DNA of 64,000 bases from Patiria miniata (taxonomy: Eukaryota; Echinodermata; Asteroidea; Valvatida; Asterinidae): assembly GCF_015706575.1 (NCBI RefSeq), contig NW_024037057.1, positions 248,001-312,000 of the forward strand. Direction: 5' to 3'. The stretch's first letter is position 1. Each line of letters starts with the position of its first letter. Below the pieces are notes generated by a model. That model did no database searches. It had not been told where the DNA came from and saw only the letters and a list, made by a program, of their open reading frames with translations. Positions 12,813 through 24,954 of the stretch are shown here, in pieces. A program made the translations under genes and the position numbers.

Positions 12813-13844
12813 ATGGAGGAGGCTCGGGTTTTGAGTCGCTCAAGTAGACAGGTACTTGTCACCTGTTTTTGGTTTTATACTTTCTTTTTAAGCTTGCCCA
12901 CGTCTCAAGGTACCTCTTGTGGTCATGCACTCTCACAGGACTTCAATGCTGCTGAAAATCGAGCACTAAGAAATGCCACAATTTGGTCGGGTAGAGTTGA
13001 TACTCTTGTCGGCTGTGTGAGCCGGTGCCACTCTTGGCAAGCTTGCAAATCAGTCAATTACTTCAAGTACAATCGCAGGTGTGATCTGAACAATGTAACG
13101 GGAGTCAATGTGCCAACTAATTTGGTTGCACACTACGGGAGCGTGTACTTCGATGGTCATGGAGGCACACCTGAGGTCTCCGTAGCTGCTTACGGCGATT
13201 GCCAGAGTTTACTGCAGGCGGGTTACAGTGTGACCGGGATCTATACGATATTCCTCGCGGGATTCGCAGATGGTCTAAGGGTGTACTGCGACATGGAGAC
13301 AGACGGTGGAGGCTGGCTTGTCATTCAGAGGCGTCTAGATGGCAGTGTCGACTTTTACCGCGGCTGGGCTGACTACCGCGTGGGCTTTGGGGACTTGGCT
13401 GGTGAGTTTTGGCTCGGCAACGACAACTTGCGCACCTTGAGTAATTCTACTGGACCTTGGAATCTTCGAATCGATTTGGAGGACTGGGATGGCAACACGG
13501 CCTGGGCCGAGTATGGAGATTTCCGGATCTTAGGAGATGATTACCGTCTGAGTTTTGGTTCGTACAAAGCGGACAGTACGGCCGGAGACTCACTGACATT
13601 CCATAATCAATGGCCATTTTCAACGAGGGACAACGACAATGACTTGTTATCGATCATTAACTGCGCAGAGGACGTGCACGGAGCTTGGTGGTATGTGGCG
13701 TGTTCTCAGTCAAACCTGAACGGTATGTATTTTAACTCATCAAGGGAACAGAATGGAGATAGGCGAGGCATAACATGGGTTTTATGGAGGGGTGAACTTT
13801 ATTCCTTGAAAAAGTGCGATATGAAGACTCGATTAGCAATATGA
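12813..13844 (+). CDS. FReD copy B, secreted apple/PAN-like plus fibrinogen-related protein
   Basis: Intact single-exon gene, 343 residues from the ATG at 12813. An in-frame ATG at 12762 exists, but the 12813 start is favoured because the coding similarity to the other copies begins there. A signal peptide covers residues 12-33 (QVLVTCFWFYTFFLSLP). A cysteine module at 36-91 resembles apple/PAN (GCVSRCHSWQACKS, RRCDLNN). The fibrinogen C-terminal domain spans 128-338, with LRVYCDMETDGGGWLVIQRR, GEFWLGNDNL, a calcium-site-like TRDNDND at 271-277, the disulfide cysteines C130/C159 and C284/C297, GAWWY and SNLNGMY. N-glycosylation sites occur at N54, N94, N211 and N308. The domain is close in layout to ficolins and FREPs, so a secreted pattern-recognition lectin is likely, but no ligand can be read from sequence. 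Confidence 0.92.
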   Translation: MEEARVLSRSSRQVLVTCFWFYTFFLSLPTSQGTSCGHALSQDFNAAENRALRNATIWSGRVDTLVGCVSRCHSWQACKSVNYFKYNRRCDLNNVTGVNVPTNLVAHYGSVYFDGHGGTPEVSVAAYGDCQSLLQAGYSVTGIYTIFLAGFADGLRVYCDMETDGGGWLVIQRRLDGSVDFYRGWADYRVGFGDLAGEFWLGNDNLRTLSNSTGPWNLRIDLEDWDGNTAWAEYGDFRILGDDYRLSFGSYKADSTAGDSLTFHNQWPFSTRDNDNDLLSIINCAEDVHGAWWYVACSQSNLNGMYFNSSREQNGDRRGITWVLWRGELYSLKKCDMKTRLAI

Positions 13845-13912
13845 GATTACTTAAACGTCTTATTTCAGAAGACTCGATTAGCAATATGAGATTACTTAAA
13901 CGTGTTATTTCA
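13823..13912 (+). repeat. 45-base tandem duplication across the stop codon of FReD copy B
   Basis: Bases 13823-13867 repeat as 13868-13912 with one difference. The first unit contains the last codons and the stop. The second lies in the 3' UTR. The duplication is recent. Confidence 0.9.
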
Positions 13913-16900
13913 CTTTGACCGTCAACTTTTGTTACCACTTTAAATATTTGTAGGGCATTAAACTTTAGTCAAGATGTGACACGAAAGCTAATGCGAACAA
14001 CCAGCAATTGAACATATTTTGTACATGCTTATTTTCACGATAAGCACTTAGCCAACAAGATTATATCAGGTATTCAAACGTTGTCCCACTAATGCCAAAG
14101 TTCAGTTGCTTGAGCATGCATTACTCGAAAAACAGATTACAGCTATAGTCACTTTGGTGCAGAACTGCAGATGTGACTAAAACTTAATGCATCTGACTAG
14201 TTTTTCTTTTATCGGACTTAATTGTTCAGTGTCAAAGTAAAAACACTCTGAATACTCCCAAATAGCGTCCGGATTCAATAAGACAGTTATACCAAAATGC
14301 TGTGCAATATATACATATATATATCGGTGGAATTCAACTACAAACCGGGACCTCGCTTTGGCAATATCTCCTTACTCTGATGATTAGTTGAATCGGTGTA
14401 TAATGAATTCATTTTTTTTTTACGATTGATTAGTGAAATTACTAATCAACCATTGCTTTGAAATACTCATGTAACAACAAACTTTCGCTGTACAAAATTT
14501 ATTTTTATTTGAACGGCTTATAAAAAGCGACAGAGAACAAATATAGTGGCCAGAAAAAGAGACCACTCTGGTGGAAAACCGACGAGTTGGAACTCTGAAG
14601 GACGGAGGTTCGACACCAGCCGTAACTGAACTAGAATAACAGTTATTATTCATTTGTCTGTTTTTGAGGTAAGGGTGGACGAGTTCATGGAGAAAAAAAA
14701 ACATTTTTAGCTCAAACAAAACTAATTTAAACTTCGTTTAATAGCTTTGTGTAGGTGAGCAAAATAATTACGTTCTCTGAGGAATTTTATGAACTTTTCA
14801 GAATGTGGCTCTAGCCGATTGTTTACTTAGACCGAGATATGTTTAAGCGTTCAACACTGGGTTTATTATTATGTAAACCATTAAAATTCGATTAAAGATG
14901 ACAGCGTCTCTATAAACCGGCTGTTACTTGCCCGCATTTATATGCTGATAACATTGCCATCATTTTTTTGAAAATTGTTTTTTTTTTTCGATTTTAGGAT
15001 TTTTGATTAAAAACAATTAAAAATGACGCCTGTAAATGCCAAACTCTATCCATTTGTAATTTTAAATGTTCAGTAATATTATTGTGTCAAAACTGAATTT
15101 CTATCAAGCCTCGATTGCTTTAGAACCACTCCAATTTAGTAATATCGCTGGCAAAATTGAAACTAAATATTCGAATGTGTTTGTTTGGAAAGTTACAATT
15201 ATTGGTTGTGTTGGAGTAGGCTATATATATTAGTGGTAGTTACTGATTATGTAATTCGTAAAATTAGTCAAAGTTATTGAGAGGTTTGAAGCAATGACTC
15301 GATTTGAATGCGATGTACGGTTGCAAGGACCATTGTTTTTTTTTTTTTCTGAGGTGGTATCTCATAAACACATTAATCGAGTCTGAAGAAATTATCACGG
15401 TGCTCAATCAGATTGATATCTGATTGAGCACAGTTTAGAAGCGTTAACATAATTTGCACAAGTTTTGCACTTATATAATCTGGTTCTCCGTGATTCGACA
15501 GCATAATTTTATCTTGAATCAACGTACATTTAGCCCGAGTTTCAGGTGATCGTCTGTAAATCATAAAATTTGTTGTTGACTTTCAAAACGCATTTACTTA
15601 TAACATAATCTGTGTTAATTTAGAAGAGTGATAACTATTTTATATTTTTAAGTTGATTCAGTGCTGCATGCCAACAACATTAAGTGATGCAGTTCAGTAA
15701 TTCAGAAAGAACGTTTTAGTTACAGGTGTATTGTTATTAATGGTAACGTTTACATATTGATTCAAGTGATCAACAGTCAAAAAGTAATCTACGTTTTCAA
15801 TGCTCCAAGGATATGAAGTAAACTTTATTTTCACTTTTGCGCGACTGGTTCAAAATATATTATTTTGTTGGCGGCAAACAAAGCTGTTATATTAAATTTG
15901 ATATTTATATTATAAACTGGTAAGTAACAGTTAATGATTGGGCAATTCGTAAACTTTCGTTGAAATTATGAACATGGTTGAAGGTGTAATTTGATTTGAA
16001 TGCGATTAATGCTCGCAAGTACCATTGTTTGGTGTATATCTTTGGCCGTAGCTCATACAAAAAAATGTAGAGTGAAAAAAAAAAAACATGTCATGTATAA
16101 ATCTAACTGTACTCATTTTACAAGTTTGAACATTCTTCGCATTAGTCTTGCATTGTACATTGCTTTCGCGTTTTTTAAGATTACCTAAGGCAATATGGTA
16201 GTTTTGTATAGGTTTTCTCAGCTTATTTAACACTTGTAGCACACAAACTACTAGAAACGAAAGTCGATGACAACGACATTGATATGAATGACCAAACAGA
16301 TAAAAAAAATAATTGCTTGATTCAAATCATCGCCCATCACCACATGAGACGAGTTTACCGAATTTAGCAAGAATCGGAATGCTTCAAACTGAATTATACT
16401 GCACCTTAAATGAAATCCACTGGTTTTTGTTTTAATTGAAACTGAGAGTTGAGCTGGAATATGTAAATGGACTAATTGGAAGTGTCGTTATGGGGAAAAG
16501 TGTGTGATATAAGTGTTAAAAAAGCTGAAAAACCTTTACTGCATGTGAGGTTCCATCGTGTTGGGCACTGAAGTCTAATTATTAAAATTCGTGGTTGTAA
16601 AAAAAAAAATGTTTGGCAAACAATCAATGTGATTTTGTTGTAGCTATAGAAATTATATTATATTGAGTCAACGTAAATATTGTCACGCCTTAGGTGAACG
16701 TTTGTGATTTGCCAAATGTGTTGCTAATTAAAGTTTTATTTTTTTTAAACAAAAAAACAGCATTGGTGATCAATTTTAGAAGTGCGATAAGTGTTCTAGC
16801 TTTGAAGATTGATTCAAAGCTAGAATAAATCTGCTTTGTAACTTTAATTTTTGCCATGATATAACGAATCCATAATGTGAACATTAATTACAGAATATTT

Positions 16901-17485
16901 GATGGGTAAGCCCGTGAAATTCTTGCCTATGATTTATATGCCATTGAAATTATTATTTCAATGATATTTAACATTGGTTGTTTTATGGTTGACCAAATTA
17001 ACCTAGTTATGCTGTATGCATCAAAGCTTGCTTTCTTGTCAACCCTGAAGACTACTCTTTACAAACTAACGAAAGTGATTATTTACAGTTATAGATTACG
17101 AAGAATGGTGGTAGGAATGAGCGATAATTGGGTTATTTTACAACTGTTTTTTTTTTCTTATCAATGAAATTCGGTCACAGATAACAAAGAGAGTTAAATT
17201 GATCAGATTACAAAGAAAACCTCTCGTTTTTACTGTCAAAGAGGCTCAGTTTAAAAGCTTGTTTCCTTGTTAGAGCAGATGCAGATTTCAATTTTGCGAG
17301 AGAGAGATTTGGCTTTAACATTGTTCTGAGTGATACTTCTGCATATGCCATTTCATGCAAAAAAATATGCTGGAGCATGTTTTTCTAAATTCTCGATCAA
17401 TGAGCTTAGCTTTACCGTGTGTTAACTATTATCAATTGCTTCTGTATCGAGACTGCATGGTCTTTCCAGAACTAACTCTGTCGTC
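13913..17485 (+). other. Spacer between FReD copies B and C, with diverged internal repeats
   Basis: No gene is seen. A block at about 13,990-14,180 is related to the DNA after copy D (about 20,950-21,160). Blocks near 15,290-15,600, 15,990-16,150 and 16,690-16,900 are related to each other, to 18,235-18,700, to 25,743-26,200 and to 31,120-31,480. A common marker is 'tttgaatgcgat....gcaag.accattgttt'. The last 600 bases are the upstream region of copy C and match 1-818 and about 19,100-19,910. Confidence 0.6.
15400..15431. repeat. Perfect 13-base inverted repeat
   Basis: GTGCTCAATCAGA at 15400-15412 pairs with 15419-15431 across a 6-base loop. Related DNA elsewhere in the array holds only one arm, so this arm was duplicated in inverse here. 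Confidence 0.85.
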
Positions 17486-18240
17486 ATGGATGAAGGACGT
17501 TCTCTTAGGAGCTCGTCTTAAGGAGGACTTGTCTTCAGTGTGTCGTTCGTGTTTGTCTGGTTTATTGGTTTTGTACTTAATGCATCTGGCGAAACCATTT
17601 GCACTCGGCGGCCACTGTCACAATCGTTCGTTGATGCTGAAAATCGAACACTTCGATATGCAACAATCTGGTCGGGTTCGGTTGTTAGTCGTGTCACTTG
17701 TGTGAGCAAGTGTCACCCATTACCTGCTCAACTCAATCGAGTATGCGATGTCAACAATGTCACACGAAACCATGTCCCAAATAAGTTCTTTACAGACTAC
17801 GAGAGCGCGTACTTTGATAATAATGGCGACACACCTGGGTTCCATTTAGTGGATCCAATAGGAGGCGCTGTTCAAACTCGACGATTATTAGCACTAGATT
17901 ACAGAATGGTGTACCGTATTTTGAACAGGCAGACATTATACCAGTATACATTTTTTGGGGGGTGTCACAGCAGGGAGGGGGGGGGTTCGCCTCTTTTTTT
18001 TTTAGCAATTAGTACGGAGTTTTTTTGGGGGGACAGAGCGGGGGGGGGGAGGGGGTGGGGGTGGGGGGGGGGTTGACCCCCCCCCCCCCCCACAAACCCG
18101 AGAAGTCACTTCTACCGCGGCTGGACTGACTACCGCGTAAGCTTTGGTGACTTTGCTGGTGAGTTTTGGCTCGACAATGACATCTTGCGCACCTTGAGTG
18201 ATTCTGCCGGACCTTGGAATTTTCAAATGGATTCGAAAGG
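17486..18240 (+). pseudogene. FReD copy C, disrupted
   Basis: The start context and leader match copies A and D (CTGTCGTCATGGATGAAGG). Codon 12 is TAA (17519-17521), where copy A has AAA. The signal and cysteine module follow in frame from about 17,540 (ETICTRRPLSQSF, VTCVSKCHPLPA) but lack a short stretch with one conserved cysteine. Similarity to the family stops after DNNGDTPGF near 17,850 and resumes at about 18,103 (YRGWTDYRVSFGDFAGEFWL) in a remnant of about 45 codons. Between them lies unrelated, partly G-rich DNA. The C-terminal third is missing. It is non-functional as a fibrinogen-domain protein. Confidence 0.88.
17945..18095. repeat. Oligo-G/oligo-C insert in FReD copy C
   Basis: Several runs of 8 to 12 G are followed by a run of about 15 C at 18,078-18,092. 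The layout resembles the oligo-G-cored short elements near 49.7, 51.2, 52.4 and 62.3 kb. It could fold as G-quadruplex or a G:C hairpin and may be poorly assembled. Confidence 0.55.
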
Positions 18241-19914
18241 GACTATCTTGTATAAATCTGATTGAACACGTTTGAGAAGACTGAAGATTGTTCGCACTTG
18301 TCATTGTTTTGAACGTTGCTTTTTCGAGACTATAAATGTTAGGTTTTCAAGATTGCACTGTAAACAATGTATGCACTTTAGAATTTAAATCGCCGTAAAT
18401 TGAAATTTTGAATAGTTCGTTTGGCATGATAAACTTGATGTGTAACTCATTTTAGCACTGTAACATGTAATTAATTACTGGTTATAAACAAAATCTTCAG
18501 CAATGTAATCGATGTGACATGTGATTAGCTGTCAATTATAATAATATAATATTGCATCTTTCATCAACGTACATCTTGTTCGGGTTTTAGATGAAGGTTT
18601 GTGATTTTCCAAATTTGTTGTTACAATTTAAAATGAATTTACTGATAACAACATCGATAGTGATTTCAAACAAAAGTTGAGTGATTCAGTTGAGAAAAGA
18701 ACGTTTTAGTGATAAGGTATCGTAATGAATGGTCAGATAAAGTTGACAATTGTTTGAAATGTTCTTAAGAGTTGCAAAAGTGGATCAGGTGGCTCAGGTC
18801 TACAACTTTCCCAAACATAAAATGTACAAGCAATCATCATTGAAATGTAAGCATGGCTACTTTCTCATTTTTTCTTCATTTGTTTAATTTGACGACTGGA
18901 CAACATGTCTACTCATGTCAATCTTAGGGACCCAAAAGGCACTCAGAAAGACTACCAATGTAAACTGGCTGCTGTGTAAAGGTTGTTGAGTTGTAAGATG
19001 AACTGGGCATTAAACTGATTGATGTGATGAAGAATGAAGACCGGTGTAGTGGAAAAAAAATAAAGATGAAGAAAGAGAAATGATTCGTTGTAGTATTTGC
19101 CGTGTTATAAGAGCAGTGTTGCAATCAATTAATCCCACGTAAAATCATCAATCGAGTGAAAAAGATGAGGAATTCACGGTGATAAAGCCATGCCTTTGTC
19201 ACTGTACATCTTTTGCTACGTTTGATCATTTACTGCTTGATGACTCGAACATCTGTGATTAAATGTGAGTATTTGTTATTTACTTATTAAAAAACCCAAA
19301 AGAAATCTTCCAGTTCCCTGCACTAATGAGAGAACTCTTTACAAGTTAATATTCATTATTTGCCAAATAGTAAATGGTACATCCTGTGCCATTGCTTGGG
19401 AAAATTAAATATCATCGAATTTCATTTGAGAAAGAGCAAGTGTTGCATGCTCATTGACCGAAATTAACGCTGCCCAATTAACTAATCAGAATTGCAGTTT
19501 CCTGTTATTAGAATAAATGGAGAGCCATAAGATTGCAGTAATTGCCAGCAAACCTAAGGTTTTAACAATAGTGATTCCATATCGCCCGCGTGATGGCAAC
19601 TGTTGATTAAAGCCTGCAATTGAACAAGAAGTTGAGAATTCAGCAACTTTTTTTTCTGTCAGTGAAATTCGGTCGCAGATCGTAAAGCGACTTCATTGAT
19701 CAAATAAAATATATCGCGTGCCTCGTTTTAATTGTGAAAGAGGCCGACGGTAGTATCTTGTTTTCCTAAAGATGCAATTTCCTGCCAATGGCCTTGGCTC
19801 CCGCTTAATATTGCATTTTCTTCTCTCTCAGTTTTACAGTCGTCAGTGTGGAAGTAACTAGTAATTTACCTGCTTGTGTTCGGGACTGGTCTTACCAGAA
19901 CTCACTCTGCCGTC
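18241..19914 (+). other. Spacer between FReD copies C and D
   Basis: No gene is seen. A block at 18,840-19,100 is related to 26,460-26,700, sharing 'ctagggaccca', 'taaactgattg' and a purine-rich tail. The final 700 bases are the copy D upstream region, ending in the leader GGGACTGGTCTTACCAGAAC just before the ATG. Confidence 0.55.
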
Positions 19915-20699
19915 ATGGATGAAACACGTTTTCTTCAAAGCTTCTCCTTTCGAGGACTTGCCTGCAGTTGTTCGCTGATATTCTTAGGTTTCATATTGAT
20001 TGTATCTGAAGATGGCATCTGCGTTCGGCAGCCACTGTCACAAGCTTTCGTTTCTGCTGACAATCGAGCACTGAGAAATGCTACAATCTGGTCGGGTTCG
20101 GTTGGTAGTCGTGTCACTTGTGTCAGCAAGTGTCACTCGTTACCTGCGTGCAAATCGATTAACTACTATCAACTCAATCAAGTATGCGATCTCAACAATG
20201 CCACAAGAGTCGATGTCCCGAGTGAATTCGTTGCAGACTACGCAAGCGTGTACTTCGATGGTAATGACGACACACCAGGGTTTTCCGTAGCGGCCTACAG
20301 CGATTGTCAGAGTTTACTGGAGGCAGGTTACAGTGTGAACGGTATCTATACGATATTCTCCAACGAGTTCGCTGATGGTTTGAGGGTGTACTGCGACATG
20401 GAGACTGACAGTGGAGGCTGGCTTGTCATTCAGAGGCGTCAGTGGGTTTTGGGGACTTGGCTGGTGAGTTTTGGCTCGGTAACGACAACTTGCGCACCTT
20501 GAGTAATTCTTCTAGATCTTGGGATCTTCGAATCGATTTGGAGGACTGGGATGGCAACACAACCTGGGCTGAGTACGGAGATTTTCAAATATCTGGACAG
20601 GATTTTCGTTTGAGTTTTGATTCGTACTACGTCAACGGTAAAATTGAAACGACTGAGATTACTTTGTCTGAAATGAATCATCTCTCGGTAAATGGGTAA
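19915..20699 (+). pseudogene. FReD copy D, internal deletion and missing C-terminus
   Basis: The first 170 or so codons are intact: a signal segment (LACSCSLIFLGFILIV), the cysteine module (VTCVSKCHSLPACKSINYY), and the first part of the fibrinogen domain (LRVYCDMETDSGGWLVIQRR). Then 43 bases present in copies A and B (DGSVDFYRGWADYR region) are missing near 20,440, which shifts the frame and ends it at 20502. The family sequence continues in another frame (GFGDLAGEFWLGNDNLRTL, DLEDWDGNTTWAEYGDF) and then diverges after FDSYYVNG at 20,637. The calcium-binding and ligand-binding tail is absent. The divergence begins at a 'gtaaaa', so an intron donor is conceivable, but no downstream exon was recognised. 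AATAAA occurs at 20846-20851. Confidence 0.86.
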
Positions 20700-22646
20700 T
20701 AGGTTAACTTTTTTTTTCTCTCAATTTGTGTAAACTTCTATATTTGTTCCCTATTTAATGCACGTATCAACTACCATTTCTGTGGGTTTCTTTTAATGGA
20801 AATTGTATTCGCCATTCTGCCACTGGCGGAGAGGAGTATAATTAAAATAAACCATTCATAATGATACATACGTAAACCCGCATGTGAAAATATAAGTGTG
20901 AAATCAGATTTTTTGTTTAACCCCTTTATATTACTTTTTGGGCCGTAATCTTCAAAACGTGACAGACAAGTGTTTACGCTTATTCATCAAGAAATTAACA
21001 GTATGTGTACAATTTGACCATACGCATTAAGTCAACATGATACTAAAAAAAGGTATTCAAAAGTTTGCTCACCAATGGCAGAGTGCTCCCCGAATCATGC
21101 ATGACTAGAAAATAGTCAAACGGGCACCCAGCTGACAGCTACAGTCACCCTGGAGCAAATATTCACGTTGAATCTAACAATTTTTACAACACTGTTAAGT
21201 GAGCAGAGTTACAGACAAAAGTTCTCTTAATAAATAAGACAATTATACCAAATAACGTGTAATAGATAGCGAATGAACCCAATAATTATTGATGAAGTAC
21301 AAACGAGGACATCGGTCGGGCAAAATCTTCCTGCATCGTGTGCTTAGGCCTACTTGAATATGTTGTACAACGACTTAAGATGTAGAATTCCCTTTGTATA
21401 CTTTGCCTATTTATTGTCTCAATTGAAGTGAGCTCGGCAACACCTCATCTTTAGCACGGCAGTTCTTTAAAAACCGAATTTAATAGTCGAACTTAATAAT
21501 GCATCAAGGGTAGATTGCCAAGTTAAATAATTCAAGAAGTTCAATGCACTATTCCGGTGCGATCGTGTTATACGTCACAATTTCACCCCCGTAATGCGAA
21601 CGCGAGAGAACTCATGTGGACTAGCGTATCCCTACAATGTTTGCCACAATCATAGTGACCGTTTTAGCCGATTTTCGGCTAACTTTGACATATTTTTTTG
21701 TTAAAAAACGAGTTTAACAGAACATTTGACAGAATGGACTTTTTGGCAGATTTCTGGCAGAATTCTGCAAAAATGGTTAGTTGACAGAAAAACATAGCAA
21801 ATTTGAAGAAAAAAAAATGTACACTTGTTTAAAAAAGTCTCATCTATTCAAACAAACCCTTGCTAAGGTTGGCTCACTGGGAACCGTACGTGACACAAAT
21901 TAACCGCGTTTTGCCTGAAATTTACGCAATTTCATTACATCTTTATGTGACTATAGATTGTTTACAATGTAATTTGAACCTTAATTAAGGCACTACTACA
22001 ACATCTGCATGTGATTTTAAGTGTTAACAGTGCACGTCGAGTAATTCTGGGGAATTTGGCAGATTTTTGATGAATCTGACAGATTTTTAAAGTGCATTTA
22101 GCAGAATTTAGTCATTACCTTACGGTCACCACGGATCCTACACACAAGGATCAACGACTCGGCCCAACTCCTAGTTTTAGAACCCAACACGATGGCACAT
22201 CTGGAAAATTACGCGCCAACGGGTATTAATGCCCGTAATCACGCGTCTAACCAATTAAGGCAAGTCCGCTCAGTGCATTTTGTACTAGAGCTCAGAACAG
22301 TCGTTTATCCTGGTGTCTAGGATCCGTGCGGTCACCCTGCCCACAATTTCGAATTGTCTGAGTTGAGTTCGGCACGGCAATGACATGGCGATGGTACCGT
22401 GCCAATGCCGTTCGAAGCGACGGTAGCCCTCGTCCAACCAAAGGATGATGTCGTGCAAAACCCAATTTGTCGAGTCAAACGTTCATTAACAATTCGTTGG
22501 CTACATAATTGGAAATTTGATATTTAATGTTGTTAGTATTGTTGGAAAATTATACAATTGGTTATGTCGAGGTGGTATGTGGCAGATTATGATCATGTAG
22601 TTAGTTGAAAAAGTCAACATTGTGAGGATGTTTGAATGTATAAAAT
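20700..22646. other. Non-coding DNA after FReD copy D
   Basis: No gene is seen. About 20,950-21,160 matches the DNA after copy B. At 21665-21681 a short hairpin (TAGCCGA-TTT-TCGGCTA) with its 'gtgaccg' and 'actttgaca' flanks is an inverse copy of a block seen four times in the Helitron-like array (42.8-47.9 kb). Bases 22,140-22,480 are less AT-rich and hold an imperfect palindrome near 22,220-22,240. Confidence 0.5.
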
Positions 22647-22662
22647 AATTTGAATGCGATGT
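22647..22662. repeat. LINE target-site duplication, left copy
   Basis: AATTTGAATGCGATGT is repeated exactly at 25743-25758. The pair brackets the LINE precisely. Confidence 0.92.
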
Positions 22663-22681
22663 TTAGTTTAGTAGGCATCCG

Positions 22682-24163
22682 TCAATCCCGGGGGATTATG
22701 GGGTTCTGCCCTGAATGTCTGGTTGGTGAACAGCGTCTGCTGTGGCTGTATAGTCCAATGCGGGAATGACATTCGCGGCCACAGTGGGCGCAGAGGAACA
22801 CTGAGGTGGGTCTGTCTGCTGGTCGCTGTGCCTTTCCATGTTGTCTTTTCTCCTCCGCCTGCCGCATCACCTCACTCTCGAGCTGCTGGATCCCCTTGTT
22901 CACTTTGTGCCTCCAGGCACATCTATCTACAGCTACTGTCTCCCAGGTATTGGTATTGATGGCGAGTGCCTTGAGGTCACGTTTGCAGGTGTCCTTAAAG
23001 CGCAACAGGGGTCGCCCAGCATTCCTCTTGCCCGATGCCAGCTCTCCGTAGAGAAGGTCTTTTGGGATGCAGCCGTCCTCCATTCGTACGACGTGTCCCT
23101 GCCAGCGCAGGCGTCTCTGTTTCAGGAGAGTGAGCATGGAGGAGACTCCTGCTCTCTCAAGCACCGCCCTGTTGGTGATATGGTCTCTCCATGAGATGCC
23201 TAAGATGCGCCTCAGGCAGCGCATGTGGAAGGCACTGAGCCGTCTTTCCTGACGAGAGCGCAGGGTCCATGACTCGCATCCATAAAGGAGCGTACTCACT
23301 ACGCACGCCATGTAGATCTGGGCCTTGGTGTGCTCTGTCAGCTTGCTGTTTGTCCATGCACGCTTTGTAAGCCTGGCCATTATTGTTGCAGCCTTTCCAA
23401 TGCGCCTGTTAAGCTCGGTGTCAAGGGAGAGAGTGTCAGAGATTGTAGAGCCCAAGTACACAAAATCGTGGACTGCCTCTAGCTCGTAGTCTGTGATGGT
23501 TACGGAGGGCGGCTCATCGACATCCTGTCCCATCACCTGGGTTTTCTTCAGGCTGATCGTGAGGCCGAAAGCGTTGCAGGCTTCGGCGAAGCGATTTAGT
23601 AGCTGCTGCAGGTCTTCTGCTGTGTGGGTGGTAATTGCTGCGTCGTCAGCGTACAGGAAATCCCTGAGGAGTCTCATCTGCACTTTCGTCTTGGCACGGA
23701 GTCTAGACAGATTGAATAGGTTTCCGTCAGACCTCGTGCGAAGGTAGATGCCCTCTGTGGCTGTTCCAAAGGCGTGCTTAAGCAGGACAGAAAAGAAAAT
23801 GTCAAACAGAGTCGGAGCAAAAACACAGCCCTGCTTGACTCCGCTATGGATGTTGAACGGCTTCGATGTTGTGCCGTCGTACACAATGGTACCCCTCATG
23901 TCCTCATGAAAAGATCGTACTAGGCTGAGGAGAATTGGCGGGCAACCAATCTTTGCCAGGATCTTGAAGAGTCCGTCCCTACTCACGAAGTCGAAAGAAT
24001 TCGTTAGGTCAATAAAAGCGATGAACAAGGCCTTTCTCTGTTCCCTGCACTTCTCCTGAAGCTGCCTGAGGGAGAACACCATGTCGATGGTCGACCTTCT
24101 GGCTCTGAACCCGCACTGTGACTCTGGGTACACTCTTTCAGCAAGGATCTGGAGTCTGACCAA
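22682..24163 (-). pseudogene. LINE reverse transcriptase and C-terminal zinc finger
   Basis: This is the longest open part of the LINE, about 493 codons. It covers RT fingers, palm and thumb plus a cysteine/histidine finger tail. YADD is intact. The true reading frame continues upstream through the stop near 24,250 (NIITL, then KNKGNRSDCNNYRGLSLLS), so it is the 3' part of a longer protein. Confidence 0.9.
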
Positions 24164-24954
24164 GATGACTCTGGCGAAGAGTTTACCGACAATGCTGAGG
24201 AGGGATAAACCGCGATAGTTGTTACAATCGCTCCTATTTCCTTTATTTTTTTAGAGAGTGATGATGTTTGCGTCTCTAATGTCTTGGGGCACAGAACCCT
24301 CTGTCCAGCACTGGCACAGAAGTTCGTGAAGCTCCTTGATGAGTGTCCCCTTGCCGCACTTAAGAACTTCAGGTGGAATGCCGTTGCCACCGGGGGCCTT
24401 CCCTGAGGAAAGTGCATCCAGCGCCGTCTCGACTTCTTCCATTGTCGGCTCTTGGTCGAGGTTGTCCAAAGTGGGCAGGCGCTGTACTGCATCCAGGGCT
24501 TCTGTGCTGACCAGGTTCTCTCTGGAGTAGATTTCTGAGTAATGCTCCTTCCAGCGATTCATCTGCTGGTCCCGATCCTTGATGATCTCTCCGGTGGCTG
24601 ACTTGAGGGGATCTGACTTGTTTTGTGTGGGGCCAATTGCCTGCTTGATTCCTTCATACATGCCCCTTACGTTGCCGACGTTGGCAGCAGTCTGTATGCT
24701 GGAGCAGAGTTGAAGCCATTAATCATTGGCACAGTGCCGTGCGGACTGTTGAACTCTGCTTCGGGCTGTACGGAGTGCCTGCAGGTTCCCCTCTGATGGC
24801 AGGTTCTTGTAGGCTGAGAGGGCTTGTCTCTTTTCCTTGATGAGTGGTAACATTTCCCCTGCATTGGCCTCAAACCAGTCAGCTGACTTGTTTTGCCTCT
24901 TGCCGAAGGTGGACTTTGCAGCATTGTAGATAGTGTCCCTAAGGTGTGACCATC

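Noticed and set aside
18002-18304. Poly-proline open frame on the - strand
   Set aside because: It is a translation of the G/C-run insert and antisense FReD remnant.
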